Source of the DNA: Salinivirga cyanobacteriivorans
GTDB taxonomy: Bacteria; Bacteroidota; Bacteroidia; Bacteroidales; Salinivirgaceae
Assembly: GCF_001443605.1 (NCBI RefSeq)
Contig: NZ_CP013118.1
Location: 2,661,501-2,725,500 of the forward strand
Reading direction: 5' to 3'
DNA length: 64,000 bases
Shown piece after piece: positions 33,448 through 41,987 of the stretch. The notes below the pieces were generated by a model. The model was not told the origin of the DNA, did no database searches, and saw nothing but the letters and a program-made list of their open reading frames with translations. A program made the translations under genes and the position numbers. Position 1 is the stretch's first letter. The number at the start of each line of letters is the position of its first letter.

Positions 33448-34395
33448 ATGACGTTACACTATAAAAAAGAAGACATTATAGCGGCTTACGAACGCGTGAG
33501 GCAGCGAATACATAAAACGCCAGTTTTGACTTCAGCTTTAATAAATGAGATGGCTGAAACAAAATTGTACTTTAAATGTGAGAATTTACAAAAAGCAGGC
33601 TCTTTTAAAATTCGTGGAGCTACAAATGCCATTTTGCAATTATCTGAAGATGAGAAGAAAAAGGGTGTTGTGACACATTCTTCCGGCAATTTTGCACAGG
33701 CTTTGGCATTGGCAGCCCGGGATTTATTTGTTCCGGCCTACATTGTAATGCCCGATAATGCCCCCCGGGTAAAAGTTGATGCTGTTAAAGCCTATGGTGC
33801 AGATATAAGGTTTTGTAAAAACACCCAGACTGAGCGGGTTAGAGCAATGGAGGAATGGCAACAGGAGACGGGAGCGACGTTTTTGCATCCTTATGACAAT
33901 CCCCATGTAATTCTCGGGCAGTCGAGCTGCGCATACGAGTTGCTGAATCAGGTATCTGAACTGGACAACATTGTTTCGCCTGTGGGGGGTGGAGGCCTGA
34001 TTTCCGGTACTGCTCTTACGGCCTCATTTTTTTCTCCTAACACCAATGTTTTTGCGGCTGAACCAAAAGGAGCCGACGATGCATGGCACTCGTTTAATTA
34101 TGGAAAAATATTTCCCTCAGAAAATCCTCAAACCATAGCCGATGGGCTGCTGACTTCGCTGGGCGAATATACTTTTCCAGTAATTAGAAAATTGGTGAGC
34201 GATATTTATACCGTTACAGATGAGGAAATAATTGAAGCCATGAAAATTGTATGGACACGCATGAAAATAATTATTGAACCCTCTTCTGCAACATCCTTAG
34301 CAGTAATTTTGAAACATAAAGCACAGTTTCGCGATCAGAAAACAGCACTTATCATTAGCGGAGGTAATGTGGATTTAAATCGCTTACCCTTTTAA
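33448..34395 (+). CDS. PLP-dependent threonine/serine dehydratase or serine racemase
   Basis: A 315-residue fold-type II PLP enzyme. The cofactor lysine is Lys54 in [13 protein letters not shown]; the Ser/Gly-rich substrate loop is [15 protein letters not shown]; the phosphate-binding glycine loop is [14 protein letters not shown] near residue 182; the C-terminus is [12 protein letters not shown]. There is no regulatory ACT domain, which fits catabolic threonine dehydratase or serine racemase. Which amino acid is used cannot be decided by eye. The ATG at 33448 is chosen over the TTG at 33442 that overlaps the previous gene. Confidence 0.9.
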   Translation: MTLHYKKEDIIAAYERVRQRIHKTPVLTSALINEMAETKLYFKCENLQKAGSFKIRGATNAILQLSEDEKKKGVVTHSSGNFAQALALAARDLFVPAYIVMPDNAPRVKVDAVKAYGADIRFCKNTQTERVRAMEEWQQETGATFLHPYDNPHVILGQSSCAYELLNQVSELDNIVSPVGGGGLISGTALTASFFSPNTNVFAAEPKGADDAWHSFNYGKIFPSENPQTIADGLLTSLGEYTFPVIRKLVSDIYTVTDEEIIEAMKIVWTRMKIIIEPSSATSLAVILKHKAQFRDQKTALIISGGNVDLNRLPF

Positions 34396-34406
34396 AGCTT
34401 GAAATC

Positions 34407-35228
34407 ATGGAGAATATTGAATTACAAAATATCATGCTGGCCTTTGGGCTCACACTTTTTGCAGGAATGTCGACCGGCATTGGCAGTGCAATTGCCTTTT
34501 TTGCAAAAGAAACCAACCATAAGCTTTTGGCTGTATCGCTTGGGTTTTCTGCAGGCGTAATGATTTATGTTTCCCTTGTCGAAATTTTTCAAAAAGCAAA
34601 GGCTGATCTTTCATCTGTATTTGGAGATGTGACCGGAGCCTGGTATACGGTAGCAGCATTTTTTGGCGGCATTCTTTTTATTGCGATTATCGATAAGCTG
34701 ATTCCAAGCTACGAAAACCCGCACGAGATACGCAATATTGAAGATCTCGGTAAGGTGCAAAAAAGTAAGAAGCTCATGCGTATGGGCGTTTTTTCAGCTC
34801 TGGCAATCGCCATTCACAACTTCCCCGAAGGTATGGCGACTTTTATGTCGGGGTTGGCCGATCCATATATTGCTTTGCCCATTGCTGTGGCGATTGCCAT
34901 TCACAATATTCCCGAAGGAATTGCTGTGAGTGTGCCGGTGTTTTATGCCACAGGAAATCGCCGTAAGGCTTTTTTGCTATCGTTTTTTAGCGGACTGGCA
35001 GAGCCGGTTGGCGCATTAATTGGTTTTTTGGTAATTTATTTCTTCTTTGATAGTTTTAGTCCTGCTATATCGGGAATTATGTTTGGTGCTGTTGCCGGTA
35101 TCATGGTTTTTATATCGCTCGATGAGCTTTTACCAACAGCCGAAGAATACGGAGAACACCATTTATCTATTTATGGCCTGGTTGCAGGTATGGCAGTTAT
35201 GGCGCTTAGTCTTTTATTGTTTCTTTAA
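34407..35228 (+). CDS. ZIP-family metal transporter (ZupT-like)
   Basis: A 273-residue inner-membrane protein with about eight helices. The metal path is marked by [12 protein letters not shown] (helix 4) and [16 protein letters not shown] (helix 5), the paired HNxPEG motifs of ZupT/GufA. It takes up zinc, iron or other divalent metal. A charged loop follows helix 3 ([20 protein letters not shown]). Start ATG lies 12 nt after the PLP enzyme; the dehydrogenase follows after 12 nt. Confidence 0.93.
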   Translation: MENIELQNIMLAFGLTLFAGMSTGIGSAIAFFAKETNHKLLAVSLGFSAGVMIYVSLVEIFQKAKADLSSVFGDVTGAWYTVAAFFGGILFIAIIDKLIPSYENPHEIRNIEDLGKVQKSKKLMRMGVFSALAIAIHNFPEGMATFMSGLADPYIALPIAVAIAIHNIPEGIAVSVPVFYATGNRRKAFLLSFFSGLAEPVGALIGFLVIYFFFDSFSPAISGIMFGAVAGIMVFISLDELLPTAEEYGEHHLSIYGLVAGMAVMALSLLLFL

Positions 35229-35239
35229 TATTTATCATT

Positions 35240-36184
35240 ATGAGAATACATTTGATTGAACCCCTGAATGTTGATCAGCACTTTTTGTCAAAGTTTATTG
35301 AAGAGGCAGAAAATGCAGGTTTTGAATTTCATCAATGGCGCGATAGAAAAGAAGATACGCAGACATTGATTGAACGGTGTAAAGATGCCGATGTGGTTAT
35401 TTTTAGCAATATTCCTTTTACTGCTGAAGTTATTGATGCGTGCCCGAAACTTAAGATGCTGTCTGTGGCCTTTACCGGGGTTGATCATGTAGATATGAAA
35501 GCCTGTCGTGAGCGTGATATTTTGGTTTCGAATGCTGCCGGTTACTCGACGCAGTCGGTTGCAGAACTAACCATAGCCTTGATGATTGGTGCGTTTCGTA
35601 ATGTGGTTTCAAACGAAGCAAAAACGCGTAGTTTAAAAGGTAGGGATGGATATGTGGGAAATGAGCTGAGTGGGAAAACTGTAGGTATTATAGGTATGGG
35701 GGCTATAGGCAGTGCAGTCGGGAAAATTTGCAGTGTGGCATTTGGTTGCCGTGTTTTATATTACAATCGTTCGCCAAAAAAACTTGATTTTGGTAAGCAG
35801 GTGCCTTTAAATGATTTGCTTAAAGCATCAGATATTGTAAGCTTGCATGTGCCTTTGAATGATGAAAGCAGTGGCATGATAGGGGAGGAAGAATTGGCAC
35901 AAATGAAATCTACGGCAGTGATTATAAATACAGCCAGGGGCCCGGTCGTTGAAACTCAGGCGCTTGTTCATGCTTTACGCAGACAAAGTATTGCAGCCGC
36001 AGCTATTGATATGTATGAGCAGGAACCACCCTTGCCCGCTGATCATCCATTTCTGTCCTGTCCCAACATAATGCTCATGCCTCATATTGCTTATGCTACT
36101 CAGGAAGCATTTCGTTTAAGAGCAGAGATTGTATTTAAAAATATATTGCAATGGAAGGCAGGTAAACCACAAAATGTGCAATAA
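35240..36184 (+). CDS. D-isomer-specific 2-hydroxyacid dehydrogenase
   Basis: A 314-residue NAD-dependent oxidoreductase. The cofactor motif is GIIGMGAIGSAVG near residue 150; catalytic residues are Arg in NTARGPVVE, Glu in DMYEQEPPLPADHPF and His in MPHIAYAT. The substrate is a 2-hydroxy or 2-keto acid. It could act with the PLP dehydratase upstream, whose product is a 2-keto acid, but this is inference. It is the last gene of the run and is followed by a bidirectional terminator. Confidence 0.93.
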   Translation: MRIHLIEPLNVDQHFLSKFIEEAENAGFEFHQWRDRKEDTQTLIERCKDADVVIFSNIPFTAEVIDACPKLKMLSVAFTGVDHVDMKACRERDILVSNAAGYSTQSVAELTIALMIGAFRNVVSNEAKTRSLKGRDGYVGNELSGKTVGIIGMGAIGSAVGKICSVAFGCRVLYYNRSPKKLDFGKQVPLNDLLKASDIVSLHVPLNDESSGMIGEEELAQMKSTAVIINTARGPVVETQALVHALRRQSIAAAAIDMYEQEPPLPADHPFLSCPNIMLMPHIAYATQEAFRLRAEIVFKNILQWKAGKPQNVQ

Positions 36185-36189
36185 AAAAA

Positions 36190-36210
36190 GCCTGAGAAAA
36201 AATCTCAGGC
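36190..36210. terminator. Bidirectional terminator between convergent units
   Basis: GCCTGAGA (36190-36197) pairs with TCTCAGGC (36203-36210) around AAAAA. On the minus strand the stem is followed by a T-run (CTTTTTTTA), so it mainly ends the gcvH transcript; on the plus strand the tail is TCATTTG. Confidence 0.75.
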
Positions 36211-36238
36211 TCATTTGTAAACCACGAGTTGGTTTTTA

Positions 36239-36616
36239 TTATTCTACTTCGTTTTTATAATCATCTGCAGAAAGCAGATCGTTTAGTTCGTCTTTATTAT
36301 CAACTTTTATTTTAATCATCCACCCTTCGCCGTAGGGATCTTCGTTTACGGTTTCTGGAGCATCTTCGAGTTTTGGGTTCACTTCAGCAACTTCTCCGCT
36401 AATTGGCATATACATATCTGATACTGTTTTAACAGCCTCAATTGTACCAAATACATCCCTTTTTTGGAGCGATTCACCTTCGGTTTCTACCTCAACGAAT
36501 ACTACATCGCCAAGTTGTTCCTGTGCAAAATCGGTTACTCCTACAGTAGCAGTATCACCATCTATTTTCACCCATTCGTGATCTTTTGTGTACTTAAGAT
36601 TTTCGGGAATATTCAT
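36239..36616 (-). CDS. gcvH: Glycine cleavage system H protein
   Basis: A 125-residue lipoyl carrier that shuttles the aminomethyl group between the P, T and L proteins. The lipoylated lysine is Lys63 in GTIEAVKTVSDMYMP. The start NIPENLKYTKDHEWVK and the end GEGWMIKIKV are typical. gcvP, gcvT and lpd are not in the window. The gene lies 82 nt downstream of the last sensor of the five-gene array on the same strand; whether it shares that transcript is unclear. Confidence 0.97.
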   Translation of the reverse strand: MNIPENLKYTKDHEWVKIDGDTATVGVTDFAQEQLGDVVFVEVETEGESLQKRDVFGTIEAVKTVSDMYMPISGEVAEVNPKLEDAPETVNEDPYGEGWMIKIKVDNKDELNDLLSADDYKNEVE

Positions 36617-36698
36617 GATCGTAAAATTTTATTAGGTTTTAGGCAAAAGTAATATTTTTTTTATCGAACCTCATCATTATTAAGTGTTTTTAGACATC

Positions 36699-39083
36699 TT
36701 AATTATTTTTTAATTCACTTACTTTATTCATGAGTTGTGTGATTTCTTTGTCGAGCTTTACTTTATGGGTAATGTCGGTGGCAATATTCAGCACTCGGTC
36801 AATTTCTTCATCTTCGAAAATCGGAATATAGGTTTCACTAAGATATATGGTTTGGTCTCTTTTGGTAATTTCATGAATCCGTTTTTTAGTAACTCCACTG
36901 ATAACTTCCTGCCAAAATTTAAGAAATCCTCTTCTTGATGCATCATCTTGTGTCACAAATGCATCCTGGAACTTACCAATCATGTGTTCAGCTGCATGCC
37001 CGTAGGTATTTGCCATTAACTCATTAATTCTGATAATACGTCCGTCCAGGTCATATTCGGCCATCATGGTGGTATTTTGTAAAGTGTTTCGGATGGCCGA
37101 AAGCTCTGACTCCCGCTTTTTGGCCTCTTCCTGTGTAGCCTGCATCTCTTCCAGGTTTTGGCGCATCTCTTCTTCTTGCTGTGATAGTTCATCTTTGAGC
37201 TGTTCTGATTGTTTTAACAGCTGAGCAGTGCGAATATTGGTTTTAACACTCGATACTGTAGCAGCAATACTTTCTGCCAGTTTCTCGGTAAATTCAATTT
37301 GATGGTTTTCAAATGGCTCATAGCCCATAAGCTCAAGTAAACCAAATGGTTCATCGTTCATTAACATAGGTACAATGAGCAAATTATTGGGGGCCGGATC
37401 ATCAGTTTTACCAGTAGTTAAAGTAGCGAAGCTATCTGGTGTGTTGGTAAGGTGTATGGTGCTTTTTTCACTGATTGCCCTACCTACAAGCTCTTCACCT
37501 TCTTTTACTTTTTTGTCTATAAGTTTTTGACTGCCGAATGCATGAACGGCCTTGAGATCAAAATATGATTCATTTTCGTCTTCTTCAATTATAAAAATTG
37601 CACACTGCGGTATCTCCATATATTCGCAAATATTTTTGGCGATATTTACAGAGAACTTTTGCATGTCATCGTTATCTTCCCGCAAAATTTCGCCAAATTG
37701 AGCAAGTCCCTGTGTAACCCAGGCCTGTTTGCGGTCTTTTTCGCGTTTTTCTTCTTCAAATTTCCGTGCCTCTTTCAGGCTCTCGCGCATGTCTACCAAT
37801 GATTGCCCAAGGAAATCGTTTTTACTAAGTAACTGGTGCTCGCGGTCCAGATTTCCTTCTCCTATTTGTTTGGCAAAACCTGCTGTTTCATTCAGTCCGT
37901 CAATTAGTTTGTTGACGCTTTGTGCCATATCATTAATTTCATCGTTGTATTTGCCTTTTACTTTAAGGCTTGTTTCGATGTTACCTTTGGCAATTTCTTC
38001 TAGCACTCTGGTGATGTTGGTAACAGGTCTGGTAATTGACCTTGCTATTATGTAAATAAAGATGCTTAGTACGGACAAGGCTACCAATCCGGCAATGATG
38101 CTTAATATAAAACTATTTTTGGCCACACTGTTTAGTTCGCTGATTGGCACTGCAATACCAAAAACCCATCTTTCACTGGCTTTGCCAATGGTGAGTGGGC
38201 TCATAGTAAAATAGGTTTCCTGTCCGGTAATAGGATCTACGTCTGTGAAGCTATAATTATTATTCCACTGGGCATTTTGAAGGATTTCTTCAGAGGTTAC
38301 CTTGCTGTATTTTAAGGTATCTAGCTTTTGCCCCACCCATTTTGAAGACCTGTGTGCAACTATACTTCCATCGTGAGCAATTAGAAAAGCGTAACTTTCA
38401 TCGAATGGTTTAATTTGTTCAGCATATTTTTGGAGGCTGTCTAATGAGGCATCGGCACCAATAACACCGAGGAAGCGACCATTGTAAATTAATGGCACAA
38501 TCATGTTTGTTTGCAAAACAGCATACGCTTCGCCTTTTCCGTAACTGTAATAGTATGGTGCAAGAAGGGTTTGCTTACGGTTTGTTTTAGGTGTAGTATA
38601 ATAATTGCCCTGAAATAAAGGTCCTGAGCTTAGGCCTTCGAGTTTAATAGAGTCTCCTTCTTTGTAGTAGGTAGGGGAGAAGTTTCCGATATAGGTATTT
38701 CCTTTAACATTAATGTATAAACTGTCGAAATTATCTATTGTATTGGGTTCCCATATGGTCCATAAACTTAAAATGTCGGTTTTCTTCTTGAGGTTATATT
38801 TAAGGATATTCATGAAGTTTGCTCTGCGGGCTGCAGAGTCAAGTGACTCAAAGGAGAGTAGAAAATTATTGAGACCCTGGGCAGTGCTCATATATTTTTG
38901 CATTTCTCCTTTTATTTGCCGGGCATTAACTTTTGCAGTAAGATCGGCGTACTCCACGCTTTTATTGTAGGCGTTTTTCTTTATTTGTAAACCAATAACC
39001 AGAATAGATGTGCCAAATATAACAAACGAGGTTGTTAGTATTAGCAGCAGCATCTTTACGTATAGTTTCATTCTTACCTTCAT
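36699..39083 (-). CDS. Cache-HAMP-GAF-PAS membrane sensor, paralogue 5 of the array
   Basis: A 794-residue membrane sensor. TM1 is at about 10-30, an extracytoplasmic double Cache domain at about 45-320 (core GRFLGVIGADASL, YAFLIAHDGSIVAH), TM2 at about 325-347, HAMP at about 347-400 (RSITRPV start), a second HAMP-like helix pair (GEGNLDREH to MRESLKEARK), GAF at about 480-625 (EELVGRAISEKSTIHLTNTP), a coiled coil (ELSQQEEEMRQNLEEMQ) and a PAS at about 680-790 (EYDLDGRIIRINE). It ends there: no kinase, cyclase, phosphatase or MCP signalling domain. It is the last gene, 105 nt after its neighbour, more than between other members. It must signal through a partner or act by dimer contacts. Confidence 0.85.
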   Translation of the reverse strand: MKVRMKLYVKMLLLILTTSFVIFGTSILVIGLQIKKNAYNKSVEYADLTAKVNARQIKGEMQKYMSTAQGLNNFLLSFESLDSAARRANFMNILKYNLKKKTDILSLWTIWEPNTIDNFDSLYINVKGNTYIGNFSPTYYKEGDSIKLEGLSSGPLFQGNYYTTPKTNRKQTLLAPYYYSYGKGEAYAVLQTNMIVPLIYNGRFLGVIGADASLDSLQKYAEQIKPFDESYAFLIAHDGSIVAHRSSKWVGQKLDTLKYSKVTSEEILQNAQWNNNYSFTDVDPITGQETYFTMSPLTIGKASERWVFGIAVPISELNSVAKNSFILSIIAGLVALSVLSIFIYIIARSITRPVTNITRVLEEIAKGNIETSLKVKGKYNDEINDMAQSVNKLIDGLNETAGFAKQIGEGNLDREHQLLSKNDFLGQSLVDMRESLKEARKFEEEKREKDRKQAWVTQGLAQFGEILREDNDDMQKFSVNIAKNICEYMEIPQCAIFIIEEDENESYFDLKAVHAFGSQKLIDKKVKEGEELVGRAISEKSTIHLTNTPDSFATLTTGKTDDPAPNNLLIVPMLMNDEPFGLLELMGYEPFENHQIEFTEKLAESIAATVSSVKTNIRTAQLLKQSEQLKDELSQQEEEMRQNLEEMQATQEEAKKRESELSAIRNTLQNTTMMAEYDLDGRIIRINELMANTYGHAAEHMIGKFQDAFVTQDDASRRGFLKFWQEVISGVTKKRIHEITKRDQTIYLSETYIPIFEDEEIDRVLNIATDITHKVKLDKEITQLMNKVSELKNN

Positions 39084-39188
39084 CCGTTTATGATTTTGAT
39101 TTTTAATGGTCGGTGGCTTAGCTCGTTGAAATTGGGCGGCAATTCAAAATAAACTGAGCTCCTGACCACAAGCTAAATTACGTCTGGG

Positions 39189-41972
39189 TTATTTAACTAT
39201 AATTTTTTCTAATTCTGTTTGTGCATTTTTCCAAATGGTGGCAATTTCCTGGAGCAGGTCCTCAATGTTTTCAGTATCTACGCCAGTTGCAGCAATTGTT
39301 TCAATTTTTTTAGCCATTTCAACCACACGGCTTAATCCAAGGTACGACATTTTGGTTCTGAAATTTCCAATTTTTGATCTCAGCAGCCTAAGGTCTGATT
39401 TGGCTATATTTTGTAATTCATCTAATTGTTTGGGAATAGTGTCAACATATATACTAATAATATTCTGAATTTTGCGTAAGTCATTTTTGTATACTTTTCT
39501 CAAATGCGTTAGGTCAATGTATTCGAATCGACCTTCTTGTTCCATTATTTCATTAATATTGATGGATTTTTTCGCAGCTTCTTTTTTTCCTCCATGCTTT
39601 TTTACAAGTTTCTCGTATTCAGTTTTTAGTTCTTGCAATTGTTTCTCTTTGCGTTTTTCTTCTGAAATATCAATAGCAATGTTGAGCACTTTGTAGGTTT
39701 TGCCCTCTTTATTAATTAGCGGGTAATAGTACTCTTTTAAATAGAAATCCCGGCCCAGATGTTTTGAGTAGAAATTATTTGTTGCTGTCTGTCCTTTTTC
39801 AAGCTTGTTCCAAATTTCCTCATAGTTGTGTTTAACCTGGGCACTGCTGAATTCGTATGATCCGATTTGTTTATTTATTACCTGTTCTTGTTTCAGTTGA
39901 AACAGGTGCAGCATATTTTCATTTATATCGGTAATTTTTCCATCCGGATCGTATTCAATATATAATAGTGTGCTTTTGGCTGCATTAATGAAGTTTTGAA
40001 TTTTATTTTCTCTTTTTGTGGCCTCTTCTTGCATGGCTTGCAGTTCTTCCATGTTTTGGCGCATTTCTTCTTCCTGCTGAGCAAGTTCGTCGGCCTGTTC
40101 TTTAGATTCTTTCAATAATTCTGCTGTGCGGGCATTTATTTTGGCCGATGAAATGGTCGATGCAATTGAAACTCCGATTTTTTCAACGAACTGTATCTGG
40201 TATTCCTGCATTCTGTTCAGAGATCCTATTTCAATTATACCGATTACATCTTCATTAATAATCATAGGAACAACCAATGTACTGCCGGGTTTGGTATTTC
40301 CTAAACCGGAGATAATCGGTGCATGATCTTCGGGTATATCATCCATATAAATCCGGTCTTTTTCAAGCAGGCATTTGCCAACCACACCCTCGTTGGGTTG
40401 TATGGTTTTATGCAGCATTTTTTCTTTATCGAAGCCAATTGAGGCAACAAGTTCGAGATATTGCTGATCTTTTTTACCTTCGGTAAGGTAGAGGCCTCCC
40501 TGATGGGCGCCAAGGTAATCGACGAGTGTTGAAATAATTTTGTTGGTAAGTTTGGCGAGATTGTCATTATCCTGCCTTAAGATGGTACCAAAGAGGTTGA
40601 TGCCTTCTGAGGCCCATTTGCTTTGTTCTTCTTCTTTTTGGCGATGGACTTCTTCTGCTTTGGCCTCTTTGAGCGAGTTACGCATTTCAAGCACAGCGTT
40701 ACCCAACACATCTTTATCGCTCAATGGTGTAAATTCGTGGTCAAAATTGCCGTTTTTAATTTGATTGGCAAATTCAACCGTATCTTTAAATCCTTTAATA
40801 ACCGTATTGACCGAATGACTCATTTGCTCAATTTCATCACCCGTTTTAATACTGATGTTATCTATTTTTCTTATTTCGCCCAGCGATAGTTGCTGCAATA
40901 CTTTTGTTGTTTTATTGATTGGTTTTATAATTTGGTATGCAACAAGCAGTGTAACTATTATGAGCACGATCAGTCCGTAGATTCCTACTTTTCTTGAATC
41001 TTCAAAGTGGCTTTCAGCTTCGGTAATGATGTTTTGAAGTGGTACATTAATGGCTATACCCCAGTGAGAATTGCTCTTGCCAAATGTAACGGGAATAATG
41101 GTAGTAAAGAACTCTTCGTCCGTGACCTGGTCTGTTTTAACAAATTTATTGTATGTCCCATTTCTAATTTGAGGAATGATATTGTGTTGTATATTTAAAA
41201 TACTATCAGTTTCGGCAAAGTTTTTACCCAGGTATGCTTCATTCGGGTGCGCTACAATAAAACCTTTATTTGAGAGAATATAGGCATATCCTTCAAAATT
41301 TTGATTCAATGAATCAACCAAAACCTTGAGTTGCCGGAGACTAATGTCTGCACCCACCATACCCACAAAACTACTATCCTGCATAACGGGTACTATAATC
41401 GAGGTCATTAGTATTTCTTCACCTGATCCTCCTGAATAAACGTCTGTATATGGTTCTGTAATACCTTCTCTTGGGTTTGCTTTATAGTCGTAATACAGGC
41501 TTGCAGTATCATCTCCATAGGTGTCGAGGGTGTCGATTGTGGTGGAGATGAAGCCCCCTTCTCTGAAATAGATATAGGATAACCTGCCATAGGGTAGGTT
41601 CCAGTCGGGTTCAATGTATTGTCTTTCCCAATTGTCCCAAACTGAAATATACCTGGGGTTTTGCTTTAGCAGACGCTCCAGGGCGCTGTTAAAAAAAGTA
41701 CGGTATGATTCAGGATCTAATTCATCGAATTTTTCAAATGTGTTGGCGTAAGTTCTGAATATTTCAAAGTCGGCTTCAAATAAGTTTTTAACTCTGGCCG
41801 TAACATTCTCGGCTTGTTGGCCTGCTGTTTTTTTGGCCAGTTCAATGGCAACTTCCTTGTAGTCGTAATTTATATAGCGGATGGTTATAAGATAAATAAT
41901 ACCGGCAACCAGTACTACGCCAATTAGCAGTCTGATGCTTAAGCTAAATCTTATATTTTTTAATTGATTCAT
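39189..41972 (-). CDS. Cache-HAMP-GAF-PAS sensor with degenerate Hpt domain, paralogue 4
   Basis: A 927-residue member of the array. Order: TM1 (about 12-30), double Cache (FVGMVGADISL, YAYILSNKGFIVAHP), TM2, HAMP, HAMP-like helices, GAF (EGVVGKCLLEKDRIYMDDIPED), coiled coil (DELAQQEEEMRQNMEELQ) and PAS (EYDPDGKITDINENML). It continues, unlike its neighbours, into a charged linker and about 110 residues that resemble an Hpt phosphotransfer domain: FEYIDLTHLRKVYKNDLRK, IYVDTIPKQLDELQ, then KIGNFRTKMSYLG. Where active Hpt domains have His in AHKLKxxxxxLG, this one has Gly869. The start is the ATG at 41972, not the TTG at 41975. The Hpt-like tail could bind a response regulator or kinase without phosphotransfer. 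Confidence 0.82.
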   Translation of the reverse strand: MNQLKNIRFSLSIRLLIGVVLVAGIIYLITIRYINYDYKEVAIELAKKTAGQQAENVTARVKNLFEADFEIFRTYANTFEKFDELDPESYRTFFNSALERLLKQNPRYISVWDNWERQYIEPDWNLPYGRLSYIYFREGGFISTTIDTLDTYGDDTASLYYDYKANPREGITEPYTDVYSGGSGEEILMTSIIVPVMQDSSFVGMVGADISLRQLKVLVDSLNQNFEGYAYILSNKGFIVAHPNEAYLGKNFAETDSILNIQHNIIPQIRNGTYNKFVKTDQVTDEEFFTTIIPVTFGKSNSHWGIAINVPLQNIITEAESHFEDSRKVGIYGLIVLIIVTLLVAYQIIKPINKTTKVLQQLSLGEIRKIDNISIKTGDEIEQMSHSVNTVIKGFKDTVEFANQIKNGNFDHEFTPLSDKDVLGNAVLEMRNSLKEAKAEEVHRQKEEEQSKWASEGINLFGTILRQDNDNLAKLTNKIISTLVDYLGAHQGGLYLTEGKKDQQYLELVASIGFDKEKMLHKTIQPNEGVVGKCLLEKDRIYMDDIPEDHAPIISGLGNTKPGSTLVVPMIINEDVIGIIEIGSLNRMQEYQIQFVEKIGVSIASTISSAKINARTAELLKESKEQADELAQQEEEMRQNMEELQAMQEEATKRENKIQNFINAAKSTLLYIEYDPDGKITDINENMLHLFQLKQEQVINKQIGSYEFSSAQVKHNYEEIWNKLEKGQTATNNFYSKHLGRDFYLKEYYYPLINKEGKTYKVLNIAIDISEEKRKEKQLQELKTEYEKLVKKHGGKKEAAKKSININEIMEQEGRFEYIDLTHLRKVYKNDLRKIQNIISIYVDTIPKQLDELQNIAKSDLRLLRSKIGNFRTKMSYLGLSRVVEMAKKIETIAATGVDTENIEDLLQEIATIWKNAQTELEKIIVK

Positions 41973-41987
41973 CAATCTTCGGATTTG

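Noticed and set aside
36239-36698. gcvH as sixth gene of the sensor array transcript
   Set aside because: The 82-nt gap has no terminator but also no evidence of linkage; glycine cleavage has no known tie to the sensors, so I left the relation open.
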